DNA of 8,579 nucleotides. Origin: Gordonia sp. (in: high G+C Gram-positive bacteria) (GTDB lineage: Bacteria > Actinomycetota > Actinomycetes > Mycobacteriales > Mycobacteriaceae). Below, piece after piece: positions 1 through 5,626 of this stretch. The notes beneath the pieces were generated by a model. The model saw nothing but the letters and a program-made list of their open reading frames with translations. It was not told where the DNA came from and ran no database searches. The stretch spans positions 1-8,579 of the forward strand of contig JASLJL010000432.1 of assembly GCA_030152405.1 (NCBI GenBank), given 5' to 3'. A program made the translations under genes and the position numbers. Position 1 is the first letter of the stretch, and the number at the start of each line of letters is the position of its first letter.

Positions 1-875
<875 letters not shown>

Positions 876-970
876 GTGTAATTGTGTGTGTGCCGATGGC
901 ACGACGCCAAGCGTACGTCACGTCGTCGTCGGGTGTGACGAGCCTCCGCCCGACGCCGAACCGTGATGCA

Positions 971-988
971 GATGTGACTGATGTGACT
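971..988 (+). repeat. Perfect 9-bp tandem repeat (GATGTGACT x2)
   Basis: GATGTGACT occurs twice with no spacer (971-979 and 980-988), immediately upstream of and touching the proposed -35 box of the acetyltransferase gene. Each unit contains TGTGA, the half-site of the Crp/GlxR-type operator seen further downstream. It could be a pair of activator half-sites or a chance duplication; function is unproven. Confidence 0.5.
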
Positions 989-1017
989 TGCGACACAGGG
1001 TTACGCGACCGTAGGGT
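988..1017 (+). promoter_or_regulatory. Promoter of the small GNAT acetyltransferase gene
   Basis: A -35 box TTGCGA (988-993) is followed by an 18-bp spacer and a -10 box TAGGGT (1012-1017), which fits the actinobacterial TANNNT consensus. Transcription would start near 1024, giving a leader of about 20 nt that contains the AGGAGGTG ribosome binding site (1033-1040). This is the best-formed promoter in the window. Confidence 0.6.
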
Positions 1018-1033
1018 TGTGACAGTCATCACA
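1018..1033 (+). promoter_or_regulatory. Perfect Crp/GlxR-type operator TGTGA-N6-TCACA
   Basis: TGTGACAGTCATCACA is an exact match to the classical cAMP-receptor-protein consensus TGTGA-N6-TCACA, which is also the GlxR consensus of corynebacteria and close to the mycobacterial Crp site. It starts at the base after the -10 box, covers the predicted transcription start and ends in the ribosome binding site. A bound regulator in this position would be expected to repress. The match is seen directly; the regulator is inferred. Confidence 0.65.
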
Positions 1034-1042
1034 GGAGGTGTC

Positions 1043-1387
1043 ATGCATCTGCGGAACCATCGTCATCACGCGCCCCGCCAGTCCGCGCGGTCGATCCTGC
1101 AACAGATCTCGGAGGTCGTCCACAATCCGGATCGGGAACGATTCGAACTGTGGGTGGCGGGCGAGCTCGTCGGAGTCCTCGGATACCGCATCGACCCCGA
1201 CGGCACGGTCACGATCCTGCACACCGTCCTCTACGACGAGTACTCCGGGCACGGCCTCGCGACCCGTCTGACAGGTCGCGCGATGGAGTACATGCGCACT
1301 CAGGGGCTTCGGGTGCGCCCGCTGTGCACCTTCACCAAGAGATACGTCGACGAGCACCCGGGCGTCGTCGCGCTCGCTCCCGTGTGA
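1043..1387 (+). CDS. Small GNAT-family N-acetyltransferase (Acetyltransf_CG/YjdJ-like), 114 aa
   Basis: This single-domain protein resembles the compact GNAT subfamily that includes bacterial YjdJ and plant At1g77540. Those proteins bind acetyl-CoA, and their physiological acceptor is unknown. Visible hallmarks are RFELWVAGELVGVLGYRI (strand pair, residues 33-50), TILHTVLYDEYSGHGLATRLTGRAMEYMRTQGL (HT strand plus the acetyl-CoA-binding turn SGHGLA, about 58-89) and the C-terminal signature RPLCTFTKRYVDEHPG (92-107). His60 and Cys95 correspond to the pair discussed as catalytic in the subfamily. The start is the ATG preceded by a near-perfect AGGAGGTG; the same frame stays open far upstream across thiC, but that part is a shadow. 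A His/Arg-rich stretch opens the protein (HLRNHRHHAPR). It diverges from thiC and ends 14 bp from the convergent xthA stop. Confidence 0.85.
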   Translation: MHLRNHRHHAPRQSARSILQQISEVVHNPDRERFELWVAGELVGVLGYRIDPDGTVTILHTVLYDEYSGHGLATRLTGRAMEYMRTQGLRVRPLCTFTKRYVDEHPGVVALAPV

Positions 1388-1401
1388 TCGGTGCCGGCGC
1401 G

Positions 1402-2184
1402 TCAGGAGACGTCGAGCACGAGAGGTGCGTGATCGCTGGCGCCCTTCGCGGCACGAGCGGCCACATCGATGAAGGCGTCGTGCACGCGGTCGTCCAAGGC
1501 CGGTGAGCAGAGCGCGAAATCGATTCGCATGCCCTCGTTCCGCTGATGCCTGCCCGCCGTGTAATCCCAGAACGTGTACGTTCCCGGTCCCGGCGTGAAC
1601 GGCGCCGCGCTGTCGATGTACCCCGCGTCGCCGAAGGCCTCGAACGCGGCGCGCTCGGCGTCCGACGTGTGGGTGCGCTCGGCGAAGTACTCGGGATCCC
1701 AGACGTCGTCGTCGGTCGGGGCGACGTTCCAGTCGCCCGCGAGCGCGATCTGCGCGGCCGGGTCGTGCGTCAGCTCCAACTGCATGACTCCCGCGAGCGC
1801 GTCGAGCCACTCCAGCTTGTACGCGAGATGCGGATCGCCCGGCGCGCGCCCGTTCGGCACGTACAGACTCCAGACCCGGATCCCTCCGCAGACGGCCGAC
1901 ATCGCGCGGGCCTCACGAACGCCGTCGTACAGCGGTTGTCCGTCGAACCCGATGTGCACGTCGGAGAGTCCGACGCGGGAGGCGATCGCCACGCCGTTGT
2001 AGCCGCCCGATCCGTGGAAGGCCACGTCGTAGCCGTGCGCGATGAAGCTCATCACCGGGAACTGGTCGTCGGAGCACTTGGTCTCCTGCATCGCGAGCAC
2101 GTCCACCGCGTGCCTCGTCATCCACGCGACGACGTCCTCCGACCGTGCGCGGATCGAGTTCACATTCCAGGTGGCCAAGCGCAT
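1402..2184 (-). CDS. xthA: Exodeoxyribonuclease III / AP endonuclease, 260 aa
   Basis: This is a Mg2+-dependent phosphodiesterase of the EEP superfamily. It cuts at abasic sites and removes 3' blocking groups in base-excision repair. All catalytic positions of the ExoIII family are visible: Asn7 (TWNVNS), Glu34 (MQETK), Tyr108 (SLYVPNGR), Asp151 and Asn153 (AGDWNVAPTD), Asp222 (MRIDFAL), and Asp251-His252 (SDHAPLVLDVS). The length is normal for the family. The ATG at 2184 is chosen over a longer frame because the protein then begins MRLATWNVNSIR as in homologues, with GGAGGAGA about 10 nt upstream. It lies 5 bp after the barstar stop codon, so it is probably the last gene of that transcript. 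From memory, its usual mycobacterial upstream neighbour is the Rv0428c gene; here two genes intervene. Confidence 0.96.
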   Translation of the reverse strand: MRLATWNVNSIRARSEDVVAWMTRHAVDVLAMQETKCSDDQFPVMSFIAHGYDVAFHGSGGYNGVAIASRVGLSDVHIGFDGQPLYDGVREARAMSAVCGGIRVWSLYVPNGRAPGDPHLAYKLEWLDALAGVMQLELTHDPAAQIALAGDWNVAPTDDDVWDPEYFAERTHTSDAERAAFEAFGDAGYIDSAAPFTPGPGTYTFWDYTAGRHQRNEGMRIDFALCSPALDDRVHDAFIDVAARAAKGASDHAPLVLDVS

Positions 2185-2189
2185 GAGGG

Positions 2190-2651
2190 TCAGTCTCCTC
2201 CGACGACGTCCGTGATGCGGACGCCGGTGTCCGCCCACCTCTCGCCGATGGCGGCGGTGTCACCGACGAGCAGTGTTGCGAAGCGTCTGCCCCGAGCACT
2301 GTGATGGTCGTGCCAGAACTGTGTCGACTCGGCGAACCAGTCGAGAGCCGACGGCTCGTCGGCGAGAAGTTGCTCGGCGCGCAGCACGATGGTCAGGTAA
2401 CCGGTCGACGCGGTGCCCTCGGGAGTCCGCAGGTCGTCCGGGAGATCGCGCATGCAGTCGTCCAGCGCGTCGCGGTTGAAGCCGAAGTGGTCGGGGAAGT
2501 CCCAGGCCTGTGCGAACGCGTCGAGCAGGTCGTCGACGGTTCGCATCTGGGCGCCGTCGAGCCGTCGCGCGGTGACGCCCGTGCCGAAGAGGGACGGGAC
2601 GTTCGGCGCGGCGCCGAGAACGCCGGTGCGGACGAAGTCGTCAATCGTCAT
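2190..2651 (-). CDS. Barstar-family ribonuclease inhibitor, 153 aa
   Basis: This cytoplasmic immunity-type protein is expected to bind and block the adjacent barnase-like ribonuclease. The barstar signature is at residues 40-69: VDDLLDAFAQAWDFPDHFG followed by FNRDALDDCMRDL. Asp61 and Asp65 align with barstar Asp35 and Asp39, the acidic residues that plug the barnase active site. The position of barstar Trp38 is Asp64 here. A 30-residue N-terminal extension precedes the domain, and the C-terminal half (STGYLTIVLRAEQLL, FATLLVGD) gives the expected alternating strands. The ATG overlaps the ribonuclease stop in an ATGA (2648-2651), so translation is coupled. I am confident of the family; that it inhibits its neighbour is inferred from context. 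Confidence 0.88.
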   Translation of the reverse strand: MTIDDFVRTGVLGAAPNVPSLFGTGVTARRLDGAQMRTVDDLLDAFAQAWDFPDHFGFNRDALDDCMRDLPDDLRTPEGTASTGYLTIVLRAEQLLADEPSALDWFAESTQFWHDHHSARGRRFATLLVGDTAAIGERWADTGVRITDVVGGD

Positions 2652-3163
2652 GCGGACGGCCCTCTGATCTTGGTGAAGGTGTCGTAGTGGTCGAGCGTGT
2701 AGTACGCCGACCCGTCGCTGCCGGTGATGATGCGTTCCGCGTCGCGTCCTCGGCCCCGCTGCTTCGGATTCACGTCCCACTCGCGGTAGGTGATGCGCTT
2801 GCCCTTCGCGTTCTTGGCCGGCAGGCGTCGTTCGTTGTTGCGGAACGTGTCCCCGCCGTGTGTGCCAGGCGCGTTGGCGGCGTCGGGCCAGTCGCCCGCG
2901 TCGATGTACTGCAGGGTCTGCGTCACGCGGGCAGGCGTGTCGGACGGGCCGGGCCGTTCGGTGCGCGAGCGATCGGACGGTGTGGCCTTGCTGCCGTCGA
3001 CGATGCTCACCGACGAGGTGGCGGGCGTCGATTCGTCCGTCGCGCTGCGGCCGTCGATCCACCAGGTCAGGGCGACGACGGCGAGGAGCACGACCGCGCC
3101 GAGAGCCGACGCGAGCAGACGCCGACGGGAGTGTTCGGAGGGAGGCGTGGGGGAGGACATCAT
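2648..3163 (-). CDS. Barnase/RNase Sa-like (N1/T1 family) ribonuclease with N-terminal membrane or export segment, 171 aa
   Basis: This is a predicted guanyl-preferring endoribonuclease. The catalytic domain occupies about residues 78-168 and follows the RNase Sa pattern: YIDAGDWPDAAN, DTFRNNERRLP (base-binding loop), ITYREWDVNP (general base Glu128), RGRGRDAERIITGSDGSAYYT (Arg144) and LDHYDTFTKI (acid His159). The N-terminus is SRRRLL followed by a hydrophobic core of about 19 residues (16-35) and a Ser/Thr/Pro-rich linker to about residue 76, so the domain is tethered outside the membrane or secreted. No clear signal-peptidase site follows the hydrophobic stretch. The start is one of two adjacent ATGs (3163 or 3160); there is no Shine-Dalgarno, but a TACCGT -10-like box lies 5 nt upstream. 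It overlaps the barstar gene by 4 nt and starts 49 bp after the preceding gene ends. Confidence 0.87.
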   Translation of the reverse strand: MMSSPTPPSEHSRRRLLASALGAVVLLAVVALTWWIDGRSATDESTPATSSVSIVDGSKATPSDRSRTERPGPSDTPARVTQTLQYIDAGDWPDAANAPGTHGGDTFRNNERRLPAKNAKGKRITYREWDVNPKQRGRGRDAERIITGSDGSAYYTLDHYDTFTKIRGPSA

Positions 3164-3168
3164 CGTCC

Positions 3169-3174
3169 ACGGTA
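3169..3174 (-). promoter_or_regulatory. Putative -10 box (TACCGT) for a leaderless ribonuclease-barstar transcript
   Basis: TACCGT fits TANNNT and ends 5 nt before the first ribonuclease ATG, so transcription would begin at or within 1-3 nt of the start codon. No convincing -35 box is seen and the ribonuclease lacks a Shine-Dalgarno. It would give the ribonuclease-inhibitor-xthA genes a promoter independent of def. Confidence 0.35.
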
Positions 3175-3212
3175 GCGGCTCGCGGTTCCTCGGCCGCATC
3201 GGGCGGTGCCGG

Positions 3213-3884
3213 TCACAGACCGTGGACACGTCCGGTGTGGTGGAGTGCGAGCCCGGCGTGTCGCGCGGCGGCGCGTGCTTCGATCTCATCGACCGGCACC
3301 GTCGCCGCCCACCGACCGGGGACGAACTCGACCGCCGGAACCGCCGGGGTGTGGTCGCCGACGAGCACCTCGATCGGATGTCCGGCGTCCGCCACCGGAA
3401 CAGCTCCCGGCCGGACCAGTCGATCGGGCAGCAACCCGCGAGCCGGCAGACCGCGCGCGGCGAACCACGCTCGGACCTCGGGCAGGGCCGCCGATGACGC
3501 GGCGAACTCGACGGGCACGGCGAGATTCCCGCGGAGTCCGGCACCGCCTGCCTGGAGCAGCCACCCGTCGATCTGGGCGTGTTCGCCTCCGGCGGCCGCG
3601 CAGAGAGCGCGCTCGAGGTCCCGGATCTGCGAATTGCGCACGACGGTCCGGGACAACGTCCGCACCGACACGACGGCCGAGCGGGGGATCGTCAGCTCGA
3701 CGTCGTCGCGGGACACCACGAGGCCCGCGGCGTCGGACGACACGAGCAGACCGGTCACGTCCGACATCGACGGGCTAGACGTCTGCGACGGATTCGGCGT
3801 CGCGCGCCAATCGGCGGGCGAATCGAGTGCGAGCCGATAGCGGACGACCACTCGGTCGCCGGCCACCGGGTCGGGAGTCGGCAC
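3213..3884 (-). CDS. Rv0428c/cg3035-type GNAT (N-acetylglutamate synthase-like) homologue, apparently lacking the acetyl-CoA core, 223 aa
   Basis: The N-terminal half matches what I recall of the Rv0428c/cg3035 family: a small beta-barrel-like start (GDRVVVRYRLAL, GLLVSSDAAGLVVSRDDVELTIPRSAVVSVRTLS; about residues 7-79), then IRDLERALCAAAG, DGWLLQAGGAGLRGNLAVPV (about 105-123) and PDRLVRPG. The cg3035 protein of Corynebacterium glutamicum is a GNAT-type N-acetylglutamate synthase for arginine synthesis. Family members are about 300 residues. Here the usual GNAT segment with the R/Q-x-x-G-x-G/A acetyl-CoA loop is missing, and the protein jumps to a short end, ARHAGLALHHTGRVHGL, resembling the GFxLHHxGRY terminus of the family. 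It may be a catalytically dead remnant or a regulatory protein. The GTG start lies 2 bp after the def stop, so the two are co-transcribed. Family placement is fairly sure; activity is doubtful. Confidence 0.72.
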   Translation of the reverse strand: MPTPDPVAGDRVVVRYRLALDSPADWRATPNPSQTSSPSMSDVTGLLVSSDAAGLVVSRDDVELTIPRSAVVSVRTLSRTVVRNSQIRDLERALCAAAGGEHAQIDGWLLQAGGAGLRGNLAVPVEFAASSAALPEVRAWFAARGLPARGLLPDRLVRPGAVPVADAGHPIEVLVGDHTPAVPAVEFVPGRWAATVPVDEIEARAAARHAGLALHHTGRVHGL

Positions 3885-3886
3885 GG

Positions 3887-4477
3887 TCAGTCGTCGTGGC
3901 CGAACGGGTCGCGGACCTCACCCGGTGTCCACGTGAGACCGGGGACGCCCCAGCCGTTGCGCTTGATGGCCTTCTTCGCGGCGCGCGCGTTCCGGCCGAC
4001 CAGCACGTCGACGTACAGGTAGCCGTCGAGGTGGCCGGTCTCGTGCTGCAGCATCCGTGCGAAGAAGTCCTCGCCCTCGATCTCGACGCGCTCACCGGCA
4101 CGATCGGTGCCCACGACCTTGGCCCAGGAGGCGCGGCCGGTGGGGAAGCCCTCACCGGGCACCGACAGGCAGCCCTCGTCGTTGTCGTCGGGATCGGGCA
4201 TCGTCTCGGGGATCTCCGACGTCTCCAGCACGGGGTTGATCACTTCGCCGCGACGACGGACCGGGCCGTCCGGGCAGTCGTAGACGAACATCCGCAGGGC
4301 CTTGCCGACCTGGTTGGCGGCGAGACCCACGCCGTTGGCGGCGTCCATGGTCTCGTACATGTCGTCGAGGAGGGTGATGATCTCCGGCGACGGGACGCCG
4401 TCGGCGTCGAGCTCGACCGGAGTGGTCGGCGCGTGCAGAACCGGTTCGCCGACGATGCAGATCGGAAGAATTGCCAT
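3887..4477 (-). CDS. def: Peptide deformylase, 196 aa
   Basis: This Fe2+/Zn2+ enzyme removes the formyl group from the starting methionine of nascent proteins. All three family motifs are present: motif 1 [10 protein letters not shown], motif 2 EGCLSVPG with the metal-binding Cys, and motif 3 HETGHLDG with two metal-binding His and the catalytic Glu. The C-terminus ([31 protein letters not shown]) is like that of mycobacterial Def, and the length is almost the same. A longer frame exists upstream, but [14 protein letters not shown] is the natural N-terminus. No Shine-Dalgarno is visible; a TAAAGT -10 box lies 8 nt before the ATG. It heads the minus-strand block, followed 2 bp later by the cg3035-like gene. 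Confidence 0.97.
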   Translation of the reverse strand: MAILPICIVGEPVLHAPTTPVELDADGVPSPEIITLLDDMYETMDAANGVGLAANQVGKALRMFVYDCPDGPVRRRGEVINPVLETSEIPETMPDPDDNDEGCLSVPGEGFPTGRASWAKVVGTDRAGERVEIEGEDFFARMLQHETGHLDGYLYVDVLVGRNARAAKKAIKRNGWGVPGLTWTPGEVRDPFGHDD

Positions 4478-4485
4478 GTGCAGAC

Positions 4486-4491
4486 ACTTTA
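4486..4491 (-). promoter_or_regulatory. def -10 box (TAAAGT), near-leaderless
   Basis: TAAAGT fits TANNNT and ends 8 nt before the def ATG. Initiation 6-7 nt downstream would leave a leader of 0-2 nt, consistent with the absence of a Shine-Dalgarno sequence. No clear -35 box is visible. The same hexamer lies at a similar distance from the start of the LytR_C gene. Confidence 0.5.
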
Positions 4492-4552
4492 CCGGCGGAA
4501 TGCCCGACGGAAGCGACGCGTGTCGTCGCGAGCGGACGGGCGCATCTCTGGT

Positions 4553-4558
4553 TAGACT
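4553..4558 (+). promoter_or_regulatory. -10 box (TAGACT) for the DUF3263 gene
   Basis: TAGACT fits TANNNT and lies about 97 nt before the DUF3263 start, diverging from the def promoter. A TG just upstream (4549-4550) weakly resembles an extended -10; no good -35 is seen. Transcription from here would place a 12-bp palindrome and a GC-rich hairpin in the leader. Confidence 0.4.
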
Positions 4559-4570
4559 CATCGACGAAAC

Positions 4571-4582
4571 CACACGCGTGTG
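4571..4582. repeat. Perfect 12-bp palindrome CACACGCGTGTG
   Basis: CACACGCGTGTG is an exact inverted repeat with no loop, 12 bp downstream of the DUF3263 -10 box, near the expected transcription start. A loop-free palindrome fits a dimeric repressor site better than an RNA hairpin. It could also affect the divergent def promoter. No known regulator is assigned. Confidence 0.5.
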
Positions 4583-4589
4583 ATTCCTC

Positions 4590-4609
4590 CCCGGGCCCGG
4601 TGGCCCGGG
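4590..4609 (+). repeat. GC-rich 8-bp hairpin in the DUF3263 leader
   Basis: CCCGGGCC (4590-4597) and GGCCCGGG (4602-4609) form a perfect 8-bp all-GC stem around CGGT. It lies about 45 nt before the DUF3263 ATG. There is no T-run after it, so it is not a classical terminator; it may be an mRNA-stabilising or attenuating structure. Confidence 0.5.
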
Positions 4610-4654
4610 CGGGTGGGACCGGCGTGTCTCGGCGGCATCAGCAGAGGGAGCGAG

Positions 4655-4999
4655 ATGGACGGCGCAACCGCGCGAACCCCCAGCGGCGACGACTCGGTCG
4701 CCGCTGCGCAGACCGCGCACCAGGGCGATCCCCACGAAGTCGGTCCCGACGGGCTGAGCAGGCGTGAACACGACATCCTCGCCTTCGAGCGGCAGTGGTG
4801 GAAATACGCGGGGTCGAAGGAAGAGGCCATCAAGGAACTCTTCAGCTTGTCGGCGACTCGCTACTACCAGGTCCTGAACGCCCTGGTCGACCGGCCGGAG
4901 GCCCTCGCGGCCGACCCGATGCTCGTGAAGCGACTCCGCCGTCTGCGCGCGTCACGGCAGAAGGCCCGCGCGGCCCGACGCCTCGGATTCGACATCTGA
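4655..4999 (+). CDS. DUF3263 family protein (Rv0430-like), 114 aa
   Basis: The protein has a loosely conserved, acidic N-terminus (residues 1-33) and then the highly conserved DUF3263 block [19 protein letters not shown] (35-53), a helix-turn-helix-like segment [24 protein letters not shown] (56-79) and a very basic tail, [23 protein letters not shown]. The basic C-terminus and the helix-turn-helix look suggest DNA or RNA binding, but no function is established to my knowledge. The start is the ATG at 4655 with GAGGGAG just upstream; an in-frame start at 4580 would run through the GC hairpin and is not supported. It is the first gene of the plus-strand group and sits divergent to def as in M. 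tuberculosis. Confidence 0.88.
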   Translation: MDGATARTPSGDDSVAAAQTAHQGDPHEVGPDGLSRREHDILAFERQWWKYAGSKEEAIKELFSLSATRYYQVLNALVDRPEALAADPMLVKRLRRLRASRQKARAARRLGFDI

Positions 5000-5046
5000 T
5001 CGGCGCGTGACGACGCCGCGCACACGTACTACGTCACGTCGTGAGC

Positions 5047-5052
5047 TAAAGT
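5047..5052 (+). promoter_or_regulatory. -10 box (TAAAGT) for a leaderless LytR_C-gene transcript
   Basis: TAAAGT ends 4 nt before the GTG at 5057 and 7 nt before the ATG at 5060. There is no Shine-Dalgarno. Transcription would start at or next to the start codon, most simply on the ATG at 5060. The -35 region has no clear consensus. Confidence 0.5.
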
Positions 5053-5059
5053 TGCCGTG

Positions 5060-5566
5060 ATGAAAGCTGACCGAGAAACCAACCGACTGCCTCTCCGTGC
5101 GGGCGCCATGCTCCTGCTGGCGATCGCTGTGGTCTTCATCGGCCTGGGATGGCACAGTGCGGCGAGCGGTGACGACGATCCCGCATCCGACCTCGCGAAC
5201 GCGGGCACCAGCGCATCCGCCACGGAGACGCCGTCCGGTCCCGCCACCAAGAAGACCTCGACGCCGCCGAGCACTGCGGCCGACGCGGGCGACGTCGGAA
5301 GCATGTGCGTCCTGAACGCAGGCACTCAGACCGGCCTCGCGGGCGACGTCGCCGACGCCCTCAAAGCGGCTGGATACACGGTGAGCGGCGCCGCGAACCT
5401 GTCGACCGGCAGCATCAGCGAGAACACCATCTTCTACGACGAGGGCAAGGAGACGGCAGCCAAGAAGGTCGCCGAATCGGTCCCCGGCGGCGCCGACGTG
5501 ACCGCGCGTCCGGCGGCGTTCACCAAGTGCCCCGGCGAGCTAGCCGTGGTCGTCGTGACCAAATGA
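5060..5566 (+). CDS. virR: LytR_C-domain membrane protein, VirR (Rv0431)-like, 168 aa
   Basis: A short cytoplasmic N-terminus is followed by one membrane span (about 12-31), a Ser/Thr/Pro/Ala-rich linker (about 33-78) and a LytR_C domain (about 82-168: MCVLNAGTQTGLAGDVADALKAAGYTVSG to PGELAVVVVTK). The topology places the domain outside the membrane. Cys83 and Cys157 could form a disulfide there. By gene order and architecture it corresponds to M. tuberculosis Rv0431, called VirR, which affects envelope integrity and vesicle release. LytR_C domains are also found in proteins of the LytR-CpsA-Psr group, but the catalytic LCP domain is absent here. The start could be the GTG at 5057, adding one Met. 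It is preceded by its own TAAAGT box and followed 60 bp later by sodC. Confidence 0.85.
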   Translation: MKADRETNRLPLRAGAMLLLAIAVVFIGLGWHSAASGDDDPASDLANAGTSASATETPSGPATKKTSTPPSTAADAGDVGSMCVLNAGTQTGLAGDVADALKAAGYTVSGAANLSTGSISENTIFYDEGKETAAKKVAESVPGGADVTARPAAFTKCPGELAVVVVTK

Positions 5567-5577
5567 GCCTCACCCCT

Positions 5578-5595
5578 TGCAGTCAGCTGACTTCA
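5578..5595. repeat. Dyad AGTCAGCTGACT upstream of sodC
   Basis: AGTCAGCTGACT (5581-5592) is a perfect 12-bp palindrome; two more complementary pairs follow outside one mismatch (TG at 5578 and CA at 5594). It lies between the LytR_C stop and the sodC ribosome binding site, about 35 nt before the sodC ATG. It may be an operator for a regulator of sodC. No T-run follows, so a terminator is unlikely. Confidence 0.45.
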
Positions 5596-5626
5596 GCCCT
5601 CTCCATCACGCGATCTAAGGAGCGTC

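Noticed and set aside
876..891. GT-rich stretch that looks like a simple-sequence repeat
   Set aside because: It is interrupted by AATT and has only about four GT units after it, too short and irregular to call a microsatellite.
1001..1810. 269-codon minus-strand frame overlapping xthA and the acetyltransferase gene
   Set aside because: It is Arg/Gly-rich, shows no domain, and overlaps two well-supported genes in other frames.
2860..3840. 326-codon plus-strand frame opposite the ribonuclease and the cg3035-like gene
   Set aside because: It has low-complexity Arg/Ser/Ala composition typical of high-GC antisense frames; the minus strand holds recognisable protein families.
3827..4555. 242-codon plus-strand frame opposite def
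   Set aside because: It is antisense to an unmistakable peptide deformylase and has no recognisable motif.
4580..4654. N-terminal extension of the DUF3263 gene from a GTG at 4580
   Set aside because: It would translate through the GC hairpin and lacks a ribosome site; the ATG at 4655 has GAGGGAG and begins MDGA, as I recall for Rv0430.
5000..5020. Possible terminator after the DUF3263 gene (CGGCG/CGCCG)
   Set aside because: The stem is only 5 bp with an 8-nt loop and no T-run, a common chance event at this GC content.
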